Assembly: GCA_949752735.1 (NCBI GenBank)
Contig: OX457039.1
Location: 47,492,218-47,556,217, forward strand
DNA from: Lumbricus terrestris
Taxonomy: Eukaryota; Annelida; Clitellata; Crassiclitellata; Lumbricidae
DNA length: 64,000 nucleotides
Direction: 5' to 3'
A program made the position numbers and the translations under genes. Below, one piece after another: positions 1 to 12,400 of this stretch (the stretch's first letter is position 1; the number at the start of each line of letters is the position of its first letter). The notes beneath the pieces are model-generated. The model had not been told where the DNA came from, searched no databases, and was given only the letters and a program-made list of their open reading frames with translations.

Positions 1-3000
1 CGTGACAGCCGCCCAGCTATGGAAAATCTCCACTTTTCTCGTTCTTGAGCTTTGTGTGTAGCCTCTTGTATGGAAAAACCCATCTCCCGACAGTCCTCTT
101 GTATCATGTCGAACCATCTCTTCTTTGGTCTTCCCTTTTTTCTTTTACCATGCACATATCCGTTGACCGCTATCTTTGGGTATCTCTCGTCCCGCATTCT
201 GGTTACATGGCCAAAGTAGCGTAGCCGTTTGCTCTGGATTTTGTGTATTATATCATGCCGAATATTCAGTCTGCTATATATCTCTGTATTCCTTATTCTA
301 TCCCTTCTCGTGACACCTTCTATCTTTCTTAGGCACGTCATTTCAAACACCCTCAGCCGCTGCTTCTGTGCTTCCCTTAGTGTCCAAGTCTCCGAATTGT
401 ACAGCAATGCGCTCAGCACTAATGTCTCATACATCTGAACTTTTGTGGCTTTTCCTATTTCCTTCAAGCTCCAAACCTTACCCAGTACCTGTAGTATTCC
501 TCTGGCTATCCCAATTCTTCTGTCCACATCTTTTTCAGATTCTCCATTTGTGCTAATGGTTCCCCCCAGATACACGAAGCTCTCCGCCTGTTCTAGTTGG
601 TGTCCATCTGCTTCTAACTGAAATTTGATGTTGCCCCTTCCAAGGAACTGGCTTTCCGTTTTCAGTACATTTATACTCATTCCCATTTCCCGACTCACTT
701 GAACCACTTTAGTTAGTGACTCTTGTAGTCCATTTGCTTGCTTTGCCAGAAGGGCGATATCATCCGCAAACTTCAGGTCCCTTATAGTCTGTCCTCCGAT
801 CACTGCTCCTTCCTCTGTTCCATCCAATGCCATAGCCATGATTAGTTCTAGAAATATGTTGAATAACAGCGGCGACAAAACGCATCCCTGCAGCACTCCC
901 ACAATAGTTTTAAACCATTCCGACAGCTCTCCGTCCACCCTTACCGCACTGAAAGTGTCCTCGTAGGCATTTTCCAGTATTCTTATTATTTTCTCTGGAT
1001 ATCCGTAATGTCTCATGACTCTCCATAGTCCTTTTCTCCATACACTGTCGAAAGCCTTTCGAAAATCTATGTAGCATACATAAAGTTCTTGTCCAAATTC
1101 CTCATATTTTTCTGCCAACTGTCTTAGAGTGAATATCTGATCTATAGTGCTCCTGTTCACCCTGAATCCTGCCTGAGCTTCCGATAAGATCTCTTCTGTC
1201 CTCATCTTAATTCTCTGTAGTATTATTGTTGAGAAAACTTTACTGCTGTGGCAGAGCAAGCTTATGCCTCTGTAATTTGAGCATTCTAATTTATCCTTTT
1301 TCTTGTGTATAGGGATAACAATGGATCGTTTCCAGTCCGATGGTATTTCCTCCCTCTCCCATACCCTTTGACAAAGTCTATGCATGATCTTGATTCCCAT
1401 TCCCTCTGTTCCCGCTTGTATTTCCTCTGCCGTGATGTTATCCAATCCCGGAGCCTTCCTGTGCTTCATTCTGTTGATTGCAGCCTTTACTTCATCTTCT
1501 CCCAGTGCCGGTATGTCCTCCGTGTTTTCCACTTCCGCGATGTTTTCCAAATAGCTATCGTCTGTCTTGTTTGGATCATTATACAGTTTATCGAAATATT
1601 CCCTCCATCTGCTCTTAACATCCTCTGGATCAGTCAGTATTATGCCATGTTCATCCTTCACTGACTTTACCCTCGGAGCGTGTGTTTGCGTGATTCTTCT
1701 TATGCCCTCATAGACTGCTCTTGTTTTGTTGTTGGCTCTGTCTTTTTCAACGTTGCTGCATATTTCTTTTATGAACTTTTCTTTATCGTCTCTGGCACTC
1801 TTTTTGACTATTCGGCATAAGTAATTGTGCTGTTTTGCCATGTCTGGACCTTCCTTTCTCTTGTTTTTATATCTCCTTCTCTCTTCCATGAGTTTGAGTG
1901 TTGCCTCTGACAGCCATTCCACGTGACCACTCCCTTCTCTATAACCCAATATTTCCTCTGATGTTTCTTGTATTATGTGTTTCACCTTGTTCCATTCCTC
2001 TTCTACTCCCTCGACTTCCTCCTTCATAGTCGCTTCCCATCTCTGATTTATCCTTGTTTGATATTCACATCTGACAGTTTCATTCTTAAGTTCATCGATG
2101 TTAATCTTCTTGTTTCTTCTAACTGATTTCTTTACCTTTAGCTTGAGTCTTATGTTCATCATAACCAATTGATGGTCCGATCCTACATCCGCGCTTGGAA
2201 ATGCTCTGCTGTTTCTCACACTGCCCAATAGCTTTCTACTGACGATAATATAGTCAATAAGGTTGTGTGTATGTCCATTTGGTGCCTCCCATGTCCATTT
2301 TCTGTTTGCCTTAGTCTGCTTAAATCTTGTGTTTGTTATGACTAAATTGTTCACATAGCAAAAATCTATCAATCTCTCTCCTCTTTCATTGCTCTCTCCT
2401 ATGCCGTATTTTCCCATGACCCCTTTCGTTTCTTCATTCCCCATACCGACCTTTGCGTTGAAGTCACCCATGAGTATTATTGAGTCGCTCTTTGGAGTTC
2501 TGCTGATTTCCTGTTGTAACGCATTGTAAAATGAGTCGATACTTGCATCGTCTGCATCTGCCGTCGGTGCATATATCTGACATATCGTCACAGCTCCAGT
2601 CACAGTCCTGAACCTGGCAGATAAAATCCGGTCGCTTACTGGGTTGTAGCTCATCATTGCTCGCTGGGCAGTCTTTGACATAATCAACCCAACTCCCGAC
2701 CTGTGTCCCTCTTCCCTCCCAGAGCTAATGATCTTATACCCTTGCACACAGCTTTCCTGCACTCCCGTCCAATGCGTTTCCGCTATTCCGATGACATCCC
2801 ATCTTAACCTTTCCAATTCCTTTATTAGCATAGTCATGGCTCCAATCGTATATAGTGTTCTAACATTCCATGTTCCAAATGTAGCGATTCTTTTTGCAGT
2901 AATAATTTGTCTTTTCCCACTTGAATCATCAACACTGCCCCTTCCTCCTTCGTTATCCGAGCTTGGCTTTAAAGGCAGTGCAAAGCCTAGGCTACCGGTA

Positions 3001-3017
3001 AAATAATAAGTCTCTGT
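1..3017 (-). mobile_element. RTE-like LINE, ORF2 (endonuclease + reverse transcriptase), open across the window edge
   Basis: Read on the minus strand, one frame is open from just after a TAA at 3020-3018 to the window edge, about 1005 codons without a stop. It starts with an AP-endonuclease-like domain (TWNVRTL near 2860, ETHWTG near 2780, GDFNAKVG near 2470, SDHQLV near 2180) and continues into a reverse transcriptase (GFRVNRSTIDQIF near 1160, YIDFRKAFDSVW near 1060, LQGCVLSPLLFN near 890, FADDIALLA near 760). The C-terminal part carries GRPKKRWFDMIQEDC near 120. This order and the C-terminal motif resemble RTE-clade LINEs. The first in-frame ATG (2837) lies after the first endonuclease motif, so translation probably does not start there. 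The unbroken frame suggests a young copy. The 3' end lies outside the window. Clade assignment is inferred from motifs only. Confidence 0.93.
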
Positions 3018-3020
3018 TTA

Positions 3021-3470
3021 GGAAAGGCCTTATTCATTCTTGTAAACACACTAGGCAACAAAAGTTGCTTAAATGTTGTCACAATCATTGGTTTGAAGTG
3101 ACAAATTTAACTATGGTTGTGTCTCAAGTCGGTTTAAGTCGACTTGTGGTAAAAACAACTTCAAGTGACTTCTATCTACAAAATTCGAATTGGGGTCAGT
3201 TGCGGTGAGCAGAAACGACCCGACTTGGGATGACCAAGTCGACTGGGGTCGACTCCCGGGTCTAATTGTCAGTCAACCAGATAAGACAGTAGACAGCATG
3301 TTTGGAGAACTTCAAAGAACTCAGGACTTAGCAGTTAGAAGAGAAATGACGAGTGTCAAGGTGTGCAAAACTGTGCATGACTCGCAAGTGGAAGAAAATG
3401 CTGCATCCTGACATTCTTCAGCCATCAGGCGTGCAGAATGGTCCGTGCAAATCCATGGATCCAGCCCTTC
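3021..3470. other. Non-coding stretch between LINE and repeats
   Basis: No convincing gene. It probably holds the untranslated 5' end of the neighbouring LINE and unique sequence with several GTCGACT-like words between 3140 and 3250. Small ORFs here have no recognisable domain. Confidence 0.4.
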
Positions 3471-3562
3471 TAAATGGGATTTGACATTGTCCCACCCATG
3501 ACCTGAAACCCCCACAGCAGAAAGGCCCACTTGTGGCACAAAAGATTCTGATGACAAGGTCT
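3471..3562. repeat. Dispersed direct repeat, copy 1 (about 90 bp)
   Basis: The sequence from AAATGGGATTTGACATTGTC to GACAAGG recurs almost unchanged at 4237-4325. The two copies differ at about one base (GATGACAAGG against GACGACAAGG). The family is not recognised. Confidence 0.85.
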
Positions 3563-4236
3563 GTAAGCTGTAAGAAACCCTCAAAACAACAGTGAAAGGA
3601 AAACACTGCCAACCAAATTGATTAAGAAAAAAGAAACAGAAACGAATGGTCATTTATGCATTCGCTGTAAACCCAATCGGTAAATTTATCAAAAAGTCAG
3701 TCTGAAATCGGTCAACTCTCATGTGTGAATATGCGTCACGACAGACAACTAAATGAAAAGATTAACTCTAATTTGAATGACGCTGCAGGTGTGCTGAGTG
3801 CCACTCTAAGAGGCCTACTGAACGCCCGTTGCACGGTCATATTTTGCTGGGAAAAGTCTACAAGAAATATTTACATATATCAAATGATGTCTGCGGTTTA
3901 CCTTTTTCAACCAAAGCCAGAATTATGCCAACTAATATAACATAATAAGACGGCTCCATTGCTGAAGCGCTCCTGTGTTTACACCTTTATTAATACGCTC
4001 CATACAGGTACAACCGGAAGTCACTCGAGATCTGATAGATAATAATATTCGCATTTCGCACTAGGGACCAGTTCATTTCCGATGCACAATCGTGGTGTTA
4101 GGTAAGTAAGTAGCGATCATTTTCGCTGTCTAAAGCCATTTTAATATAATATATCGTAGTAATATTTGCTTATACATTGGGCGACTTAAGTTCGTTCCTC
4201 GACATTGCTCTCTGGGCTATGTAGACATCTACATCT

Positions 4237-4325
4237 AAATGGGATTTGACATTGTCCCACCCATGACCTGAAACCCCCACAGCAGAAAGGCCCACTTGTG
4301 GCACAAAAGATTCTGACGACAAGGC
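4237..4325. repeat. Dispersed direct repeat, copy 2, fused to a SINE
   Basis: Second copy of the unit at 3471-3562. Its right end runs directly into a 5'-truncated tRNA-derived SINE, so either the SINE inserted at this point or the repeat was captured with it. Confidence 0.8.
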
Positions 4326-4512
4326 GTCGTTGCCTTGAAGCCGGAAGGTTCGGGGTTTGAATCCACCTCGCCGCGTAAGGACCTTGGGCAAGTCCTTCAC
4401 TCACAATTGCTCAGCGCTTCGGCGTGAAACTCCGATGCAGTGTCCGCTCTGCATTCGGGAGCGCCTCTGAGTAGACAGAGCTTGAAGGGGCGCTATAGCA
4501 AGTGCACATACA
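4326..4512 (+). mobile_element. tRNA-derived SINE, 5'-truncated
   Basis: The RNA polymerase III B box is present as GGTTTGAATCC near 4355, but the A box is missing. It is followed by the body (GGGCAAGTCCTTCACTC, GCTTCGGCGTGAAACTCCG) and the tail GGGAGCGCCTCTGAGTAG to GGGGCGCTATA at 4457-4500, ending in ACATACAAACAAA. The same body and tail occur in the copies at 4711, 51868 (minus) and 59723, and the same head at 61097. Confidence 0.9.
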
Positions 4513-4710
4513 AACAAATCTGGACTGCCATAATTCATCTCTATTATCTGACTTGTTAAGGAGCATAATTTTTAATTTCGGCATATGTGCAGAATAATAA
4601 TTATGAAGGTATTGATCATTAAAGACTTCTATATTTAGGTTCTATTGATAATTTTTTATATTATTATTAGAAAGTGACAGAGTGATAAGGAATAACTAAT
4701 TAGCCCTGTG

Positions 4711-4945
4711 GGGCGCGATGGTGTAGTGGGTATGTTCGTCGCCTTGCAGCTGAAGGGTTGCAGCCTTGCAGGTTCGAATCCACCTCAAGTCACCACGTAG
4801 GGACCCTGGGCAAGTCCTTCACTCGCAATTGTTCAGCGCTTCGGCGTGAAACTCTGATGCTGTGTCTACTCTGTATTGCAGTCGGGAGCGCCTCTGAGTA
4901 GGGAGCTTGAAGGGGCGCTATAACAAGTGCACATACAAACAAAAC
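4711..4945 (+). mobile_element. tRNA-derived SINE, near full length
   Basis: This is the most complete SINE in the window. A box-like TGGTGTAGTGG is at 4719-4729 and the B box GGTTCGAATCC at 4771-4781. The conserved body follows, with the 3' tail GGGAGCGCCTCTGAGTAG to GGGGCGCTATA at 4883-4922 and a terminal ACATACAAACAAAAC run. The A and B boxes show derivation from a tRNA. The tail is shared with LINE 3' ends at 8091-8134 and 9991-10034. Confidence 0.93.
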
Positions 4946-7900
4946 AAAAGCAACCCTAATAGGGCCTGAAGCCTCATATCTTGGTCAGTAAAAGAACATA
5001 TTTATATTGATTTTTGGATTTTGTGCTATTTTAAAGCATTTGACATTGAATGGATATAGAAATGATGTAGTTTGTTTATTATGACATACCTGTACACCAA
5101 AAATGAGGATAGTAATTGGTTCATTAAAAAATATTCTTATCTTATCTTATCTTAAATCACATCGGTGAGGTAATTTATATAAATCGCCTGTAAGTAAGCT
5201 CCATAGAGCCTTCAAATACTTTTTTAAGTTTAGACTTCAATAGCAGGTAATGACTGAGCAGCCTATTGATTTTATGTCTAGAAGTTTTGAAAATTTAGAT
5301 TATATAATGAGCGATGATGAACATTATGCTAGGCTCAAGGGTTTGGATTGCTTCAAGTTATTTTTATTAAACAATAATAATTTTAATGATTTTTCAATAA
5401 TTGTAATGATTCTTCCAGAGCTTTTCTGCAAATTTTGCATATATCATTCTGAACATAGTTTTTTCGGGGGTGGGTGTCAGTTTCAAAATCGCCCTATATT
5501 GTGTGATGTCATTTATGGACAGCCCCGTATCTTGGGGACTGCACTGACATTTAACAGACTGAAACATGACCTTAAATTTAAAAACAAATTTCGCCACACG
5601 TTCTTGCTAATTGGACAGTTATTTAATCGCTTACAAGCCCTATCAATGGACATTGGACAACCTCACCCAACCAAACGAAATGGGAGCATTCCTGGAATGG
5701 TCTGGCCAGAATGGTTCTAGGTATCTTGCCCTTAGGATTCACCTAATTAAAGGAAGATAAAAAGAACAGTACTAGATACATAAATGTACAATGAACACAG
5801 TATCAACATATTTTCATAAACTTATTTACTTTTATCCATGGACTGAGAAGCAGATGAAAAAAATTATGAATAAATTTAGTTGAGATTAAATTACAGAATC
5901 ATAATATAGCAAAGTACTATCATATTCAAAGCGTATAAACCTACTACAAATCCAGACTGACTGTTTAGTAATTTCTTTACACTTTGAACAGCTACCAACT
6001 TCCAAGTTAGCCTGAACTGCACATTACACATATAAATGGCAGCAAATGCAATGCCAATTCAAAATAGTCATATGACATGCAACATGAAAGGCCGTGCCCA
6101 ATAGCGGTTTTACTAAGGTCCTGGGAGCTGTAGCCCTGCAGGAATTAAGTTAGCCCCTCTGTTTATTAGCCATCCCCTTGGTTTAATTAGCCATACTTTG
6201 CCTACGTTTGTTGGTGATAAAGCCTCATAAACTCCAAATGTTTAATTCTCATTTGAATACTTGGCTTTTTAATAAAAAAAGTCATGTTTGTATGATTTTT
6301 CATCTGCTGCATGGTTTATAGATGGTGTTCAGTAAATTTAAGAACATTACATATCACAGACTTAGGCTACTGTACTTTTGATCCAATCAGAGTACTCAAT
6401 CCAAGTACATGTCTTATTGTCTATCTATATACCATCAGCTGCCATGTAGCTACAGAAGAACCACAGTGCTCAAGGAGAAACTGTTAAACTGAAGAACAGA
6501 TTACAGACTGAGGAGCCGGATTATGCTTTTTTATTTAATTACATTTTCTAGGCTGACATTAATAATTCATGCGTCCTCAGTCAACTACGAAAGATGTTCA
6601 ACCTAAAGAGTCAAAAACTTATCTAAGATCAATTTTGTCAGAGCAGAAACTGAATAACCTTCGCGTGTTTAACAATAATAAGAACTTGTCTTTCACTTCT
6701 TCATGACACATAAGCAGTTGTTGATAAATTTGCAAAGTCATGAAAAACATGCATTGTAATTTGTTGCTGCAAACTTAAAATATCATGGTACAGTCTTTCT
6801 ACAACTCTGTCAAAAGGTAGAAGAAGTTGCACAAATAATAAAAAGCAATAAAAAGCTGATACAAAACTGTACTCGACAGATTAAGTTATTTTTCCATTTT
6901 CGTAACATTGACATAATTACACTTTAGAAGTTATTCTGTTCATAACAATTTCAACCAGTCAATACTAATTTTCACTTCAGTGAGCTGCAGAAATGGGTAA
7001 CCGGGGTCAGCACACTCAGCAGTATGAACACGTGCATGGCAGGGTAAAAGAATTTTTAGCCTCCCAGTTCAAAACTCTATAGCCATCACTGGGCATGCTG
7101 TATATAATGTCAATGCAAAATTTGAACAAGAAAAGGAGGAAAAGTCCTCTGTCTCTTGGAAAGTAATTTTTCGTTTCGATACTTGTATTATCAAAGCTGC
7201 TACCAGTTCCTGCTAAAAAGTCTTCCCTCCCCACAAAAACAGATTGCACCCTACTAGATATGCTTTGCACTCCTAATGACATCTTAGTGACTAACGATGT
7301 TGTTCCAGAGCAAGGTTGCACAATAGGGAAATAATTAGTATTTAAAAGCATTGCCTTTCAATTTCAGAATTTCTTTAATAAACTGTCAATTTTAATATCA
7401 GATCAGGTGTACATGCTGCAGTATATTTATTATAATAATAATAATAATTCTAAAAATTGTTGAACTAAGTAATTAAGACTCTATCAATCAAGTAAATGAA
7501 TTTTATGTATTGCTAAAATTATGTCATTTCTTAAATCCAGTAAAGTTATTAAAATGGATTTCGAGTATATGTGTAAATTGTAAAACAGAATAAAATAGTT
7601 TGAACAGAATAAACTTCTAAGACTGAATAAAACACTGAAAATTGAATAAAATTGTAAAACAGAATAAACTTCTAAAACAAAATAACAGAATACCTTGAAA
7701 CATCGCTCATAACATGTCAAGTGGCACAGAAGTAAAACAGAGTAATTCCAAACATTTATACAGTCAATGTTTGGGCAGATTCACTTTAAGTTACCAGCAA
7801 ATGCAATGCAGAAAACACTTTAGTGCATACAATTTTTTATTTGATTTTTTAAGAACAGCTACTTAGTGGATTGGTGAGTTTTATCTACCCTTAACTATTA

Positions 7901-8057
7901 TCACAGTCACAGTCAAAATTGGCGATTGGGGAATAAATTGTGGCCAGCTTGATTAATGCTCAAAAACAAAACAATTTGGAAATGATTGTTATAAGCCCCA
8001 AAACATGTTTCTACCTTTCTATTGTCGTCTTCATCCTTGCTACATGGTATAATCGAA
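4946..8057. other. AT-rich intergenic DNA, no gene seen
   Basis: I find no exon with a recognisable protein and flanking splice sites. A short (TCTTA)n run lies at about 5137-5154 and TAATAA repeats near 7430-7450. An ATG-started frame of 156 codons at 5250-5720 has no recognisable domain. Part of the stretch may be downstream sequence of the minus-strand SRPBCC-like gene. Confidence 0.5.
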
Positions 8058-8340
8058 AATCATAATCAATCAATCAATCAATCACATAAATTTATATAGC
8101 GCCCCTTCAAGATCGCTACTCAGAGGCACTCCCAACCCAGGTCTGGCCAAGGCCTGATCTTGAGAAGACGGTAGAAAGAGAGAGCAGAATCACGGGGAAG
8201 CGAACGGAGAGCCGTAGGGAGGTCATTCCAGATAGCTGGACCCACCACGGAAAATGCTCTTTGCTGCATAGTAGCGGTACGACAAAAAGGGACAAGATAG
8301 TTACCGCGGGCAGCTGACCGCAGCGAACGTACAATCCCTT
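8058..8340 (-). mobile_element. LINE 3' end (L2/CR1-like ORF2 C-terminus plus 3' UTR and (GATT)n tail)
   Basis: On the minus strand the frame from about 8336 to 8131 reads RSLRSAARGNYLVPF, then RAFSVVGPAIWNDLPTALRS, then a TGA stop. This is the hallmark C-terminus of L2/CR1-type LINE ORF2. The 3' UTR follows (8134-8091: GGGAGTGCCTCTGAGTAG to GGGGCGCTATATAAAT) and ends in a (GATT)n microsatellite. The 3' UTR almost matches the SINE tails in this window. Confidence 0.88.
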
Positions 8341-9483
8341 AATACGCTGACTGCCAAGGATGAGTTAACTCGTCCTTCAGCCAGTCATTTAACATGGCGT
8401 GTAGGCGGTCAATGTGTTAAAAGGAGTTTCAAAATATTTTTCAACAGGTGCCGGTTATCACATAAAAAAACAAGTTCAGCAGATTTTCATACTTGACTAG
8501 AAGGACAAAAAAGCAGAAAGAAACATAAACTGATACGGTGAAAAATTACGACCAACTTCCATCAAAGTGCGTTGCATTTCTACTCTCATTGAATCAAAAT
8601 ATAAACTTCACAAGCGATGTCTACACTCTACAGTCAACAATCTCTCTAGCTGTAGAGACGACTTCAATAGAAATATGCCAACAAGGTCAAGGGAGCAAGA
8701 TGCGTTAGTGATTTCACAATAGAAGCCAGAATGTCAGTACTCCCACCTCACTGCCTGACTTTCCACTCATTATTTGTAAGTTGACATGTTCATTTTTGAC
8801 TGAGTATGATGCAAGGTGCTAATGGAATGGAAATCTTCAACTGCATATTATCTACTCTGGCAGGAACCAAACTCATGGTCAACAGTCCAGCAAACCAACA
8901 GTCTATAAAGGTTAAACCAGGATGAAGCTATTACTACAGCTAAAAATTAGTATTAATAATTATTTCAATGCCAATAACTAGATCAGACTAATATAGAGCT
9001 AGAAAGAATGATTCTATGGATTTATGGTTTGGGTGGAAGCAAACTCACTCCTTAAATGTTTTCCTCTCTTTGCAGGAATCTGAACTACCCAAAATCAAAA
9101 AATTCTCTGCTGACAGTGCAGTAACTAAACAGTTAATCTACAAACCACTAGGTGAGTAAATGGAGTGGTTTGTCAAGAAACAGAACCAGAAAATTCTGAA
9201 CGTGCAGATCCATCAGCACACTGTGACATTACAAATTCATGTATTCTACTTCAGCCAAGTAAAAGCAGTTTCCATCAACTACCAACACATCTTAAGTGAA
9301 CTACCACATACACTTGATATCAGCTACAACTTCCGCTAACAAGGATTTTCTTAACCAAACCAAATCGTGGATCTCGATATGTTTTTATCACGATTGCACA
9401 GCTTCAATGGTTGCAGTCTATTCCGGATAAACTGGTGCCTTGAGAGGAACCACAACAACAGTTTGGCTATGACGCAGTCTTTG
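8341..9483. other. Non-coding, probably downstream sequence of the SRPBCC-like gene
   Basis: No coding exon or structured repeat was found. It lies just 3' of the stop of the minus-strand gene ending at 9484, so some of it is likely its 3' UTR. No clear polyadenylation signal was fixed. Confidence 0.4.
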
Positions 9484-12400
9484 TCAGGGCTCCTGAAGTG
9501 CAAAACGTAATGAGAACAGCGCTTGTCGTGCTGTACAACTGCACATGTAGCTGATCGCTGGTGACAACACATACTACAAATTCACAACACAATCTTCGTT
9601 AAGCAAACAACAGCTCATTAAAACACCGTAAATATCTATAGTAAAAAATCTTTAAAAGTTTAGCCATGTGCTATACCATTGCCCCATCGTGAATCATGAT
9701 TGGCTGGACTGATGGAAGGGTTCGTATACATCATCATCATTTGAACAAGGTTCACTCCCCATTCTATATGGTGGACTAAGTTTAAGACATGTGCCTCTGC
9801 TGGCTTCTCCAGCCTATATGGCTTCAGCTGTGAGTACTTGGGAACTTTAGTCTGCTACCTTGACCAAATGCACCACTGTCTTGGACACCTAGATGGCAGT
9901 ATAGTGCAAATTCTTAATTTACAGGCATATAAAAATTAGTCTATTGTTACAAGATTGTAATTGTAATTGTAATTGTAATTGTAATCGTACATTTATATAG
10001 CGCCACTACAAGAGAACTCCTCAGAGGCGCTCCCGACCTGACACCTAACCACAATCAAAGAGAATGGTTTTCAAACGCTTGCGGAAAAGGGGCAAAGAAA
10101 TACAAAGAAGTTCATTGCGAAGACTAATAGGTAACTTATTCCAGAAAGACGGACCAACCATAGCAAAGCTTCTATGTAGCACTGTGGAAGATCGAGCCCT
10201 AGGGACAACCAGGTCACCATGCGTAGCAGAGCGAAGGAATCTACGGCCTGGGATGGACAGCACAGATGTAATATATGTCATTTTTAAATAAAGGAAGTCA
10301 AGTTTTTCGGTTATATTTTACATGTTCATTCTTGTGACTGTTCGTTCATCTGTGATTTTCACCACATTTCTGACTTTATTATGGTGCAAAGTTTTAATGT
10401 TTGCCCTTTTGAATTGTGCCTCTATGATTGCACTGCAAGGATTTTCAAAACATTTGTGCAAATATATCCTCCTCTAACTTATTACAATGTAGACCTGGCA
10501 TTTTCCCACATGAGCCCCACGTGATGAATTGCGTGCCAGCATTACAATGCGGCCAACACCCAATACAAATTCAATGCATTAGCCAGGTCCGCTCCGTACA
10601 TGTAAGTGCATGATCGATGCACGCACAAATAGTATAAAACCAAGGCTGCGGCCAGGAAATACGTTTGGGGACTTTCTATTTTAGATTTTTATTGGATATA
10701 GTCACTGGGGGACATGATGAATAAGGGGTCAGTTTTGCAAGGTTAAGTACATTTTCATGAATTATATATTTGAGGGCGAGTTTAGGGTTACCATACGTCC
10801 GGGTTTCCCCGGACACGTCCTCTTTTTTGGTCCCTGTCCGGGCGGTTTTCCAGAAATACGGATTTTGTCCGGGTTTTCTCCGTCCGTCCCCGATCAATCG
10901 ATTTTACTTACTTTTCCGTGTTATATACTGTTCCTTTCCGTGAACTAAACACGCGTCCCAGCAGTATTTAGCTCAATAGTATGGTTGCCATCGGACTTCC
11001 GGTTCCTGATACGGTTTTTGTAAACCAAACGCATAACTATAAGGCGGTTACATAATGATGATTGTAGAAAAAATAATAAATTTTTCAATTTCACGGAAAA
11101 ATTTGACATAAAAAATGCCGAAACGTAAGTGGTTATTTAAAGAGCCGCCCAGAAAGCCCAATACACAGGTTTTCGTGCAGGTCGTTATGACTGAGGAGCT
11201 GACGAACATTTTGAGTGTCCTCTTTTTCATCTGAGCACTTATGGTAACCCTAGGCGAGTTAGACCCATAAAATCCACCCATGTAAAAACCTTGATGTCAC
11301 TGATTTTTCCAATATAAACAAGCAAAAATTTGTACTTCCTGACTATCAGTTCATACACTTTCAATTGTTTAATTAAATATTTAAGTCCAGCTGTTCACAA
11401 AATGTAGGATTATTTACAAACTACCAGAATTTGTTAAACACGTATAAATACAATGATCGTACTCTATTGGTTGACATACTATTACAGGATTATCTCAACA
11501 AATTGCTACGCATGTGAAGTCCATAAATATAAATATCATAAATATTGAAGTAAAGACATTGAATAAACTCACAAAAAACAGGTACGATCTTCGCCGAGAG
11601 TACATTCTCCACGTAAGGGTTGTGGGAAATTTCGGCATGTTATCATTTCGTTCTAATTCGATTTCAATTCGTCGCATGAGCCACGTGTCACTGAAGAAAC
11701 TGATGTACTTTGGCGACTCGTAACCAAGAATTATATTGTCAGATTCTATGTTGCCTACAAACACATAATACCAAGCTACATATAGACATGTTCAGTGTAC
11801 ATTAATACAATGATTCTATGTACCAAGCTACATAGAGACATATTCAGTGTACATTAATATAATTTCACGCTGCAGAAAAGTTAATTTTTCAGATCAAATG
11901 AATAAAACACATATTTTGCTATCACGGCAACTCTAATTTTATTATGAAAAGTCCTGATGATTTTCCTCAGAATTCGTTAAAAGGTGCTGAATCAGTCATC
12001 ATGAAGAAATTTGAAAGAAGTCAATAATCAACAAGCCACAAAGCAACGGCATGAAGACCTAAATTCTATGCATATAATACTCATCTATAAAGAAGTAAAC
12101 AGAGAGCAGTCAACATGCAGCCAATTTGTCTCAACTGACAAAAATCTTTAGCAATAATTTTAACACAACCAAAACTGATTTGCTGCAATCACCATGAAAC
12201 ATGTAGGATGCAAAGAAATCTCGTTATTTTGATGTCATAAAACAATGTTTAAATATGAAAACATATGAAATGGCTACACAGTTGGATGAACGTCGTTGGC
12301 TTCCTCTCTCTGCTCACATATAGTTTAATATCGTCACTCTGATCGTCAAGACTCAGCCGGGTTTTTGCCCAAATATCTGGCTGATGCTGTACTTCATCCT

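Noticed and set aside
4711..4790. Possible tRNA gene
   Set aside because: A and B boxes are present but the cloverleaf stems do not close and the sequence continues into a SINE body and tail.
5250..5720. 156-codon ATG-started frame on the plus strand
   Set aside because: No recognisable domain, low-complexity Asn run, unrelated composition along its length, and an overlapping frame on the other strand; treated as chance.
10064..10291. Plus-strand 75-codon frame
   Set aside because: Antisense shadow of the LINE C-terminal coding sequence at 10281-10045.
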